DNA from: Gammaproteobacteria bacterium
GTDB taxonomy: Bacteria; Pseudomonadota; Gammaproteobacteria; Arenicellales; UBA868
DNA length: 36,892 nt
Direction of reading: 5' to 3'
NCBI GenBank assembly: GCA_011523045.1
Contig: WTHR01000046.1
Span: 13,687 to 50,578 of the forward strand
Positions within the stretch are counted from its first letter, which is position 1. Every line of letters starts with the position of its first letter. Of this stretch, positions 15,817 through 25,352 are shown in pieces. Made by a program: the position numbers and the translations under genes. The notes beneath the pieces are model-generated. The model was not told the origin of the DNA. It was given only the letters and a program-made list of their open reading frames with translations, and did no database searches.

Positions 15817-18800
15817 CTACATGCCGCGGCGATACTTGCCGCCCACCTCAAAAAACGCCTGGGTTAACTGGCCAAGCGAGCAGACACGGGCGGCCTCCAT
15901 CAGCGGGTAGAAAACATTATGACCGCCGAGCGCGGCTTCCTTGACGGCTTCAATCGCCTTGTCGGCCGCACCTTTGTGCCGGCTCTGAAATGCTTTCAAC
16001 CGTTCCAGCTGGCCCTGTTTTTCACCCTCGGTACCGCGAGCGAGTTCAACTTCTGAGCTGCTGTCGTCTTCATCATTGAGGAATGTGTTGACGCCAATGA
16101 TGGGATAACTGCCGTCGTGTTTTCGGGTTTCGTAATAAAGGGATTCTTCCTGAATCTTACCCCGCTGATATCCGGTCTCCATTGCGCCCAGCACACCTCC
16201 GCGCTCTGCAAGCCGGTCAAACTCAGCAAGCACCGCCTGCTCCACCAGATCCGTCAACTCTTCGATGATAAAGCTGCCCTGGTTGGGATTCTCGTTGCGT
16301 GCCAGACCCCATTCCCGGTTGATGATCATCTGGATCGCCAGCGCGCGGCGAACCGACTCTGCACTAGGGGTCGTAAACGCTTCATCATGCGCATTGGTAT
16401 GCAGGCTGTTGCAGTTGTCATAGACCGCGATTAATGCCTGCAGTGTCGTCCGGATATCGTTAAAACTCATCTCCTGCGCATGCAGGGACCGGCCCGAGGT
16501 CTGAATATGGTATTTGAGTTTCTGACTGCGCAGGTTGGCGCCATAACGTTCCCGCAGCGTGATCGCCCAGATCCTGCGTGCCACCCGGCCAAGAACGGTG
16601 TATTCCGGATCCATTCCGTTCGAGAAGAAGAACGATAGGTTCGGTGCAAAGTCATCTACCGCCATTCCCCGAGCAAGATAGGATTCAAGATACGTGAACC
16701 CGTTGGCCAGCGTGAGGGCCAACTGGGTGATGGGATTCGCACCCGCCTCAGCGATGTGGTATCCGGAAATGGACACCGAGTAAAAGTTGCGCACCCGGTT
16801 ATCAATGAAATACTGCTGGATATCCCCCATCATGCGGAGGCTGAAATCGGTCGAGAAGAGACAGGTATTCTGGCCCTGGTCTTCCTTGAGGATATCCGCC
16901 TGAACGGTGCCTCTGACATTTTCCAGGGCAAAGCTCCGGATCTGGCCCAACTCTTCTTCAGAGGGCTCCCGCGAGTGCTTCTCACGAAACCGGTCAACCT
17001 GCTGATCGATTGCGGTGTTGAGGAAAAATGCCAACACGGTGGGGGCCGGTCCATTAATCGTCATAGAGACGGATGTCGCGGGATCACAAAGATCAAACCC
17101 GTGATAAAGGGTCCTCATGTCCTCCAGCGTTGCAATCGATACTCCCGAGGTACCGACTTTTCCGTAGATGTCGGGACGCAATGCAGGATCAGCGCCATAC
17201 AGAGTGACTGAATCGAATGCCGTCGACAGGCGCTTGGCTTTCGAATCCGCGGAGAGCAAACGAAAGCGTTGGTTGGTCCGGGCCGCATCTCCCTCGCCAG
17301 CAAACATCCGGGTAGGATCTTCATTCTCCCGCTTGAATGGAAACACACCTGCCGTATAAGGGAATGCTCCCGGTACGTTCTCCAACAGCTGCCAACGAAG
17401 CCGGTCTCCTGCATCGTGATAACGTGGAAGACTGACACGGGGGATACGCGTGCCTGATAAAGAGGTATAACTGAGTCGCGCTTGGGATTCCGACTCGTCG
17501 CCTTCGCCCTCAGAACCGATGTCCTGATACTGGCGGCGCAACGCATCAAACCCTTCAATCTGGTCGATCAGATCCTGGCCCAGAGCGGTCTCTGTCTCTG
17601 TTACCAGCGCCTGTAGCGACTCCGTGGATTGCTGGTTCGAATCGAGCAGATTGATGCTGGTTTTCAAGTGCTGTCGATGGCGAGCCAGCGTCTCAAGTTC
17701 TCCGACTCTCTCGTGATACCGCCGGACGGAATCAGCCACCTCTGACAAATATCTTTCTCGATCCCCGGGAAGACTCTGGGGATGCTGTACTGCGTTTCGC
17801 GCCTGCCCCAGAAGACCCGGCCCGGCCGATAAGCCCTGCTCTGTCAATGATGCCTTAACCGCCTGATACAGCGCGCTCACTCCCGAATCATTGAACCGCG
17901 CTGCCATGGTGGTGTAAACGGGCATCTGGTCCGGCGTTTCGCCAAAAGCCCCACGATTGCGCTGTATCTGCTTGCGCACATCGCGCAGCGCATCCTGAGC
18001 CCCCTTTCGGTCTGACTTATTGATCGCCACCACGTCCGCGTAATCCAGCATCTCGATCTTCTCCAACTGAGACGCTGCACCGAACTCGGGTGTCATGACA
18101 TATAGAGAGGTATCCACGCGAGAGGTAATCCCGGCATCTCCCTGACCGATGCCGGGTGTCTCAACAATAACAAGATCAAACTCTGCGCACTGACAGGCAG
18201 CGACCAAATCATCGAGCTGCTCGGGCACTTCGCCGGCGGCGCCTCTTGTTGCAAAGGAGCGGAAGAAAATATTGGCGCCATCAATCGCATTCATCCGGAT
18301 GCGGTCTCCCAGCAGAGCACCGCCCGTCTTTCTGCGAGTGGGATCTACCGCCAGGACGGCAATTCGAAGCGCATCTCCATAATCAATCCGAAAACGAAGG
18401 ATCAACTCATCCGTCAAAGACGACTTACCGGACCCACCGGTACCGGTAATACCCAACACTGGACTCTCGTCATGACGACGGACGGCTGCGGTGCGTATCT
18501 GGCGGAGCAGAAATTCACTGACGGTGCCATTTTCGATCTCAGTCAACACGCGTGCGAGTTGCACCCCGTCAGGCGCCTTCAAGCCTTCCATGGACTCGCT
18601 GGGTTGCTCCGCCGGATAAAAGTCTGCCCGCTCCAGCATGTCATCGATCATGCCCTGAAGGCCAAGATGCTGGCCGTCACCGGGAGAATAGATTCTGCTC
18701 ACCCCGTAGTCGTGGAGCGCCCTGATTTCCTCATCAACAATGACGCCCCCGCCTCCTCCAAATACCCGAATATCTGGCCGGTTACGTTCGCGCAGCATGT

Positions 18801-19089
18801 CGATCATGTAGGAAAAAAATTCTGTATGCCCGCCCTGGTAAGAACTCACCGCGATTCCCTGGACATCTTCCTGAATCGCCGCATCGACAATCTCGGCAAC
18901 GCTGCGGTTATGGCCGAGGTGAATCACCTCCGCCCCGGCGGCCTGCAGGAGTCGGCGGATGATATTGATCGCAGCGTCGTGGCCGTCAAAAAGACTGGCC
19001 GCGGTCACGAACCGGATGCGGTAGCCGATATCCGGTCGAGTCGGGACTCCGGGTTGACTGAGAGAAGATGGGATAGAACTCATAGCCAT
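15817..19089 (-). CDS. icmF: Fused isobutyryl-CoA mutase IcmF
   Basis: Adenosylcobalamin-dependent mutase that interconverts isobutyryl-CoA and butyryl-CoA, with its G-protein chaperone fused in. Three parts are seen in about 1090 residues. The N-terminal B12 domain has the cobalt-ligand motif DGHD (near 35-38). The central MeaI-like GTPase has P-loop GTGGSGKSS (near 216-224) and NKSDRKG. The C-terminal mutase barrel contains LRPDIYGKVGTSGVSIATLEDM and NQGSFIIEELTDLVEQAV. Several starts are possible (GTG 19098, ATG 19089, ATG 19083); I prefer 19089 because the predicted transcript starts near 19110. It is divergent from a LiuR-like regulator, whose probable operator lies inside the icmF promoter, tying it to branched-chain acyl-CoA metabolism. 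Confidence 0.93.
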   Translation of the reverse strand: MAMSSIPSSLSQPGVPTRPDIGYRIRFVTAASLFDGHDAAINIIRRLLQAAGAEVIHLGHNRSVAEIVDAAIQEDVQGIAVSSYQGGHTEFFSYMIDMLRERNRPDIRVFGGGGGVIVDEEIRALHDYGVSRIYSPGDGQHLGLQGMIDDMLERADFYPAEQPSESMEGLKAPDGVQLARVLTEIENGTVSEFLLRQIRTAAVRRHDESPVLGITGTGGSGKSSLTDELILRFRIDYGDALRIAVLAVDPTRRKTGGALLGDRIRMNAIDGANIFFRSFATRGAAGEVPEQLDDLVAACQCAEFDLVIVETPGIGQGDAGITSRVDTSLYVMTPEFGAASQLEKIEMLDYADVVAINKSDRKGAQDALRDVRKQIQRNRGAFGETPDQMPVYTTMAARFNDSGVSALYQAVKASLTEQGLSAGPGLLGQARNAVQHPQSLPGDRERYLSEVADSVRRYHERVGELETLARHRQHLKTSINLLDSNQQSTESLQALVTETETALGQDLIDQIEGFDALRRQYQDIGSEGEGDESESQARLSYTSLSGTRIPRVSLPRYHDAGDRLRWQLLENVPGAFPYTAGVFPFKRENEDPTRMFAGEGDAARTNQRFRLLSADSKAKRLSTAFDSVTLYGADPALRPDIYGKVGTSGVSIATLEDMRTLYHGFDLCDPATSVSMTINGPAPTVLAFFLNTAIDQQVDRFREKHSREPSEEELGQIRSFALENVRGTVQADILKEDQGQNTCLFSTDFSLRMMGDIQQYFIDNRVRNFYSVSISGYHIAEAGANPITQLALTLANGFTYLESYLARGMAVDDFAPNLSFFFSNGMDPEYTVLGRVARRIWAITLRERYGANLRSQKLKYHIQTSGRSLHAQEMSFNDIRTTLQALIAVYDNCNSLHTNAHDEAFTTPSAESVRRALAIQMIINREWGLARNENPNQGSFIIEELTDLVEQAVLAEFDRLAERGGVLGAMETGYQRGKIQEESLYYETRKHDGSYPIIGVNTFLNDEDDSSSEVELARGTEGEKQGQLERLKAFQSRHKGAADKAIEAVKEAALGGHNVFYPLMEAARVCSLGQLTQAFFEVGGKYRRGM

Positions 19090-19115
19090 AAAGTGCACCA
19101 GGCGCCGAACTTTGG

Positions 19116-19144
19116 ATTCTAGTTTCCGTTTACGTAAACGTCAA
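19116..19144 (-). promoter_or_regulatory. icmF promoter
   Basis: On the minus strand, TTGACG (19144-19139), a 17-base spacer and TAGAAT (19121-19116); five of six matches to consensus in each hexamer. The spacer contains nearly all of a 14-bp palindrome, so regulator binding must compete with or remodel polymerase. Predicted start near 19110. Confidence 0.7.
19127..19140. promoter_or_regulatory. Probable LiuR-type MerR operator between icmF and its regulator
   Basis: A perfect 14-bp palindrome, CGTTTACGTAAACG. It matches the TTTACG...CGTAAA style of site known for LiuR, the MerR-family regulator of branched-chain amino acid catabolism. It lies in the icmF promoter spacer and overlaps the -35-like TTTACG (19129-19134) of the regulator's own promoter (-10 TATACT at 19152-19157, 17-base spacer), so both directions should be controlled. 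Confidence 0.75.
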
Positions 19145-19193
19145 TTAAAGCTATACTCGCCATCCCGGTCTAAAAGTTCACGACAGTGCCGAC

Positions 19194-19580
19194 ATGACCC
19201 CCGATACCACCGCCTATTCGATCTCAGATCTTGCCCAGGAATTCAATCTCACCACCCGGGCCATCCGGTTTTATGAGGATGAAGGACTGCTTCAGCCGGG
19301 CCGGAGCGGTCGCCGACGGGTGTACAGCCCACGCGATCGGGTACGACTGAAACTCATTCTTCGTGGCAAACGTCTGGGATTTTCGCTCAGCGACGTCCGG
19401 GACATCATCGAGATGTATGATCTGGATGCGGGCGAGACGGGGCAATTGCGCTACTTCCTGGATCAGATTAAAGAACGCCGCGAAGCACTTGAGCAACAGC
19501 GCAGCGACATTGACCTGACCTTAAAAGAGCTCGATGAGATCGAGTCACAATGCCAGGGTCGACTTGCCTCAATCGCTTAA
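19194..19580 (+). CDS. MerR-family transcriptional regulator, LiuR-like
   Basis: A 128-residue DNA-binding regulator. The winged helix-turn-helix is at about 8-55 (YSISDLAQEFNLTTRAIRFYEDEGLL...GRRRVYSPRDRVRLKLI). A coiled-coil dimerisation helix follows (DQIKERREALEQQRSDIDLTLKELDEIES). Length and the segment LGFSLSDVRDIIEMYD match the LiuR group, which controls leucine/isovalerate and other branched-chain degradation genes. There are no metal-binding cysteines in the metal-MerR arrangement. It is divergent from icmF with the palindromic operator between, which supports local and autogenous control. The inducer cannot be read from the sequence. Confidence 0.85.
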   Translation: MTPDTTAYSISDLAQEFNLTTRAIRFYEDEGLLQPGRSGRRRVYSPRDRVRLKLILRGKRLGFSLSDVRDIIEMYDLDAGETGQLRYFLDQIKERREALEQQRSDIDLTLKELDEIESQCQGRLASIA

Positions 19581-19636
19581 CAGAATCACGCTGCCCTTCC
19601 TGGCATTCGCTGGATTAACAACTTAAGGACGGGCTC

Positions 19637-20677
19637 TTGTTTAACAACTCCAGTACGGGCACACAGGTACTGCTTGTCCTTGCAAGCCTGACAGTCGTCA
19701 TTGCAGGTCTCAAGGCAGCCAGCAGTATCGTCGTCCCGCTGCTGATGGCAATCTTCCTGGCCATCATATCGGCAGCGATGCTGCAATGGCTTCAGCGTCG
19801 AGGACTACCGCTCTGGGCAGCAATGACGTTGGTGTTGTTGCTTCTGGCGAGCACACTGGTCACATTGGGATCACTGATCGGCGCCTCCATCAATCAGTTC
19901 AGCAGCGCCCTGCCCCGTTATGAGGCGCAGCTCAATGCCCTCATCACCCAGACAACGGTATGGCTCGGGGGGCTTGGAATCAAATTGCCCGCGGGCGGTG
20001 TCACGGAACTCTTTGACCCCGCAGGAGCCGCCAAACTTCTGGGTCGCCTCTTAAGCGGTTTTGGCGGACTGCTCGCCAACAGCATGCTCATTATCCTTAC
20101 GGTGCTGTTTTTGATGGTTGAGTCAACCAGCCTGCCTGAGAAGCTGCGCAGCATTTCGAGAAATCCCGACAAGACCCTCGGGGACCTCGCCGCTTTTATG
20201 GCCTCAGTCAACCACTATCTCGTGATTAAAGCCGTAATGAGCCTGATTACGGGTCTGGCGATCGCACTCTACCTCGTCATCCTCGGAGTCGACTTTGCGA
20301 TCATCTGGGGATCGCTTGCCTTCTTTATGAACTTTGTTCCCTATATCGGATCAATCATTGCCGCGATCCCTGCCGTCACCCTTGCTCTTCTTGACGCCGG
20401 ACCCGTCATCGCGCTTTCGGTCGCCGCCGGATTCGTCGCAGTCAACATTGTGGTCGGCAACGTGCTGGAGCCACGGTATATGGGAAAAGGTCTCGGTCTC
20501 TCGACTCTGGTGGTGTTTCTTTCTCTGCTGTTCTGGGGCTGGATATTCGGCCCCGTCGGTATGTTCCTCTCCACCCCTCTGACCATGATTGTCAAGATCG
20601 CATTGGAAAACGATCCGAGAAGCCGCTGGATTAGCGTATTACTGAGCGCCCAGGCCCCCGACAGAAAAACCTCTTAA
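19637..20677 (+). CDS. AI-2E family transporter (PerM/YdiK type)
   Basis: Polytopic inner-membrane protein of 346 residues with about eight hydrophobic segments. The family-typical region near the end reads PYIGSIIAAIPAVTLALL and GNVLEPRYMGKGLGLSTLVVFLSLLFWGWIFGPVGMFLSTPL. The start is TTG with TAAGGA about 9 bases upstream. Members are annotated as AI-2 exporters, but most have no shown link to quorum sensing, and some are sodium/proton antiporters. It is 57 bases downstream of the LiuR-like gene and may be read from the same transcript by position only. Confidence 0.9.
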   Translation: MFNNSSTGTQVLLVLASLTVVIAGLKAASSIVVPLLMAIFLAIISAAMLQWLQRRGLPLWAAMTLVLLLLASTLVTLGSLIGASINQFSSALPRYEAQLNALITQTTVWLGGLGIKLPAGGVTELFDPAGAAKLLGRLLSGFGGLLANSMLIILTVLFLMVESTSLPEKLRSISRNPDKTLGDLAAFMASVNHYLVIKAVMSLITGLAIALYLVILGVDFAIIWGSLAFFMNFVPYIGSIIAAIPAVTLALLDAGPVIALSVAAGFVAVNIVVGNVLEPRYMGKGLGLSTLVVFLSLLFWGWIFGPVGMFLSTPLTMIVKIALENDPRSRWISVLLSAQAPDRKTS

Positions 20678-20751
20678 TTGCCTCCGCCGCCCCTTCTCGT
20701 TACACCGCTCTTTGGTGAAGCGCGGGGATATCACCAAGAGACAACTGATTA

Positions 20752-21990
20752 ATGAAACTCGACGCGTTGCAGTCACCAAGATACCGGCGCTTCTGGCTAG
20801 GCTCTATTTTCTCCACCGGGGCCACACAACTTTACTTTGTGGGAATGGGCTGGCTGGTCTTCAAACTCACCGGATCTGCCCTTTATCTTGGACTCCTCGG
20901 CGTTGCCATGGCGGTCCCTACCATACTTGCCACCCTCGCCGGGGGGCTCGTCGCCGATCATGGCAACCGCGGCCGGATCCTGCTCATCACATCCATACTG
21001 GCTGGCGTAGCACTTGGCATATTGACCATTCTCGACCTCGGCGACTGGGTCACTGTTTGGCAGGTCTTGCTCCTCGCGGGCCTGTTGGGTTTGATCTCAG
21101 GGTTTGACATGCCCGCCCGGGTCTCATTCTTCCCGGCGCTCATCGAGCCGCATCAAATGATGAGCGCTGTGGCGTTGAACTCAATTCTCTGGCAAGGGAC
21201 CCGGATGGTGTTGCCTGCCGTAGGCGGCGTCTTGATTGCCCTTGCAGATACCTGGATTATTTTTGCCTTGTGCACTGTCGGATTTGCTGTCATGGCCAGG
21301 ATCCTTTTGAGTCTGCAGACACCCGACACCTTCCCAAGACACTCAGACGACAATCGCGGCCTTGCCGCAGCCTGGCGATTTATCCTCCAGGAGAAACTCT
21401 TTGCTGTCCTGATCGCGATGACCTGGATCTCGATGTTTTTTGGCACGGCTTATGTTCAGATCATGCCGGTGTTTGCGGAATTGCTGGGTACTGGAGAGGA
21501 AGGCTATGGACTGCTTCTCTCTGCCACGGGTGTTGGATCTGTGCTGGGGACCATTCTGGTGGGTCGGCTGCAAAACTCGCCCCAACTTGGCGGCGTCATG
21601 ATGGGAGGAAGCGTTTTGTTCTGCCTGTCATTAATTCTGTTTGCGCTGGTGACCGGGCTTGGGGCGGATTGGCGTTTCGCTTTTGCCCTCGCGTGCGGCT
21701 GTGCCATGTTATCTGCCGTTGGGGGATCATTTTTCCTCATCAGTTCTATGACGGTGATGCAGCTTGCCGTGCCGGATGCCTTGCGCGGCCGAGTCATGGG
21801 AATACACAGCATCACCTTCAGCCTGATTGCACTGGGTGGCCTGGTTTTGGGGCCGCTTGCTGAACTCTTCTCAGCGCCCAGCGCCCTGCTGATCGGGGTC
21901 GGCGTCGTATTGGCCAGTATTGTTGGTTTTTCAATCAAGTTCGATCGATTGTGGCGCCTCAATGGTCAGGATCAGCAACTCCACCTTTGA
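20752..21990 (+). CDS. MFS transporter (MFS_3/EntS-like exporter)
   Basis: Twelve-segment major facilitator protein of 412 residues. The opening SPRYRRFWLGSIFSTGATQLYFVGMGWLVFKLTGSALYLGLLG and loop GGLVADHGNRGRILL match the EntS/MFS_3 subgroup, which includes siderophore and drug exporters. The second half has the short loop VGRLQNSPQLGGVMMGGSVLF and ALRGRVMGIHSI. No siderophore genes are close, so substrate is not assigned. It sits between the AI-2E-type gene and purB with independent spacing on both sides. Confidence 0.88.
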   Translation: MKLDALQSPRYRRFWLGSIFSTGATQLYFVGMGWLVFKLTGSALYLGLLGVAMAVPTILATLAGGLVADHGNRGRILLITSILAGVALGILTILDLGDWVTVWQVLLLAGLLGLISGFDMPARVSFFPALIEPHQMMSAVALNSILWQGTRMVLPAVGGVLIALADTWIIFALCTVGFAVMARILLSLQTPDTFPRHSDDNRGLAAAWRFILQEKLFAVLIAMTWISMFFGTAYVQIMPVFAELLGTGEEGYGLLLSATGVGSVLGTILVGRLQNSPQLGGVMMGGSVLFCLSLILFALVTGLGADWRFAFALACGCAMLSAVGGSFFLISSMTVMQLAVPDALRGRVMGIHSITFSLIALGGLVLGPLAELFSAPSALLIGVGVVLASIVGFSIKFDRLWRLNGQDQQLHL

Positions 21991-22068
21991 GATCCACCAC
22001 TGCCACCGCTTCCCGTCTCTTGCTGGATAACGTTTAACTCCTCATTATTGCCAATGCCGGCATGGTAA

Positions 22069-23517
<1,449 letters not shown>

Positions 23518-23531
23518 GCGCCAGACAGACC

Positions 23532-24263
23532 ATGGAGGATGGAATCCGTCTCTCACGCCTGATGGCCCAACAGGGCCTTTGCTCGCGTCGGGAGGCTGAC
23601 AGACTTATTGCCGCCGGGCAGGTCCGGGTGGACGGCGTGGTGATTGATCGACTCGGCTCAAGGGTGCATCCGCTCGCTGCCATAGAACTGACAAGCGAAG
23701 CGCATCGCCAGCGCGCAGCATTGGCAACCGTGCTCCTTAATAAACCTCCCGGCATCGTCTCCAATCAGCCTGAAAAAGGCTACCCCGAGGCGGTCTCACT
23801 GATTACCGAAGACAACTGTGCGTCCCATGACGAGCATCCAAAAAAGCGGATCCCCAAAGCGCAGAGCCTGCATGTGGCCGGGCGACTCGATATTGATTCG
23901 TCGGGATTGCTTGTGCTGACCCAGGACGGGGTTGTCGCCCGCACGCTGATCGGGCCCGAGAGCCGAATTGAGAAGGAATATCACGTCGGCGTTGAAGGTC
24001 ACATCACTGAAACGGCGCTTCAGCGCCTTCGCCACGGGCTGTCATTGGACGGCCGTGCACTGCGTCCTGCCCGCATCAAACAAACCGGTCCGGCACATCT
24101 GCAATTTGTTCTCACGGAGGGGCGGAAACGGCAGGTGCGACGAATGTGTGAATTGGTTAACCTGCAGGTACGCACCCTCGTCAGGGTGCGTATTGGTGGG
24201 GTGCGCCTGGGACAACTGCGACGCGGACAGTGGCGATACCTCGCATCTGGAGAAGCCTTCTGA
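23532..24263 (+). CDS. Pseudouridine synthase, RluF/RluB-like (RsuA family)
   Basis: RNA pseudouridine synthase of 243 residues, probably acting on 23S rRNA. An N-terminal S4 RNA-binding domain (RLSRLMAQQGLCSRREADRLIAAGQVRVDG) precedes the catalytic domain. The catalytic Asp is in AGRLDIDSSGLLVLTQDG and a C-terminal block reads GRKRQVRRMCELVNLQV. The resemblance to RluF is in the LLNKPPGIVSN and EKEYHV segments; RluB or RluE function cannot be excluded. The frame is open far upstream within purB, but family length and the ATG after purB set the start. Its stop codon overlaps the pyrD ATG (TGATG), so the two genes are translationally coupled. Confidence 0.9.
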   Translation: MEDGIRLSRLMAQQGLCSRREADRLIAAGQVRVDGVVIDRLGSRVHPLAAIELTSEAHRQRAALATVLLNKPPGIVSNQPEKGYPEAVSLITEDNCASHDEHPKKRIPKAQSLHVAGRLDIDSSGLLVLTQDGVVARTLIGPESRIEKEYHVGVEGHITETALQRLRHGLSLDGRALRPARIKQTGPAHLQFVLTEGRKRQVRRMCELVNLQVRTLVRVRIGGVRLGQLRRGQWRYLASGEAF

Positions 24264-25330
24264 TGGCGGGAATGTACTCTGTTTTTCGGCCGCTTTTGTT
24301 CAGGCTTAATCCTGAGACAGCCCATGACATTGTCGTGCAAACGATCGGACTCATGGGGCGGATACATCCGCTCAACCAGTACCTCGTCGACACTTGCCGG
24401 GGCCCGCTGCCCTCGTTTCCGGTCGAAGCGATGGGCCTCTCATTTCCTAACCCGGTCGGCCTGGCTGCCGGACTCGATAAAGATGCGAAGGCCGTCGATG
24501 GGCTTGCCGCACTGGGTTTTGGGTTTCTCGAACTTGGCACCGTGACGCCATTGCCGCAATCGGGAAACCCCCGACCTCGAATGTTCCGAATGACCTCAGC
24601 GCAGGCGCTGGTCAACCGCATGGGGTTCAACAGCGGAGGTCTTAACCACTTCCTCGCGAGGCTTGGACAACAACAGCAGCAAGCCATCATCGGCATTAAT
24701 CTTGGACGCAATGCCGCCACCTCCAACGAAGACGCCTGGCGCGACTACCTCACGGGACTACGGGCGGTATACCGTGTCGCTGACTACGTGACGATCAACA
24801 TCTCATCACCCAATACCAAGGGGCTTCGCGATCTGCAGGAGCGCGATACTCTGGATGGACTGATTGCACGCCTGAAAGCCGAGCAAAGCCAACTTGCCGA
24901 ACTGCATCAGAAATACACCCCTATTGTGGTGAAGATTTCACCTGATCTCGATATTGAATCGATCGCGCGCGTCGCTGAAGTGCTCACGCTTCGGGGCATA
25001 GACGGAATTGTGGCAACCAACACCACTATCAGCCGGCCGCTGGATGCCAAGACCCATCCGCAGGCGTCGCAGGAGGGCGGCTTGAGCGGTGCACCGCTGG
25101 CTGCCCTTTCACACCGGATCATTTCTGAACTCAGACAGCACACCCCATCTGACTTTCCAGTGATCGGCGTGGGAGGCATAATGGATGCCGCCTCGGCCCA
25201 GGCCGCATTTTCTGCAGGAGCCACCCTCATCCAGCTTTATAGTGGACTGATCTACCGGGGACCCGCTCTGGTGAGGGAGATTCTCGGCGCGCTGCAAGCC
25301 GCTCAAGCCGCTAAAGCCCCTACTTCCTGA
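24263..25330 (+). CDS. pyrD: Dihydroorotate dehydrogenase (quinone), class 2, PyrD
   Basis: Membrane-associated FMN enzyme that oxidises dihydroorotate to orotate and passes electrons to quinone. It has about 355 residues from ATG 24263, which overlaps the preceding stop; ATG 24272 is an alternative. The amphipathic quinone-site N-terminus (MYSVFRPLLFRLNPETAHD) marks class 2. FMN-site motifs are NPVGLAAGLDKDAKAVD and IGVGGIMDAASA, and the catalytic Ser lies in NISSPNTKGLRDLQ. It is expressed with the RluF-like gene. Pyrimidine genes are otherwise absent from the window. Confidence 0.96.
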   Translation: MAGMYSVFRPLLFRLNPETAHDIVVQTIGLMGRIHPLNQYLVDTCRGPLPSFPVEAMGLSFPNPVGLAAGLDKDAKAVDGLAALGFGFLELGTVTPLPQSGNPRPRMFRMTSAQALVNRMGFNSGGLNHFLARLGQQQQQAIIGINLGRNAATSNEDAWRDYLTGLRAVYRVADYVTINISSPNTKGLRDLQERDTLDGLIARLKAEQSQLAELHQKYTPIVVKISPDLDIESIARVAEVLTLRGIDGIVATNTTISRPLDAKTHPQASQEGGLSGAPLAALSHRIISELRQHTPSDFPVIGVGGIMDAASAQAAFSAGATLIQLYSGLIYRGPALVREILGALQAAQAAKAPTS

Positions 25331-25352
25331 ATCACCCGATCGAGACAGACAG

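Noticed and set aside
18472-19122. 216-codon plus-strand ORF opposite icmF
   Set aside because: It lies wholly antisense to the conserved B12-binding and GTPase regions of IcmF; its composition is that of a shadow frame and it has no recognisable domain.
22054-22063. 10-bp palindrome ATGCCGGCAT upstream of purB, considered as a PurR site
   Set aside because: It does not match the PurR consensus (ACGCAAACGTTTGCGT) and palindromes of this length are expected by chance.
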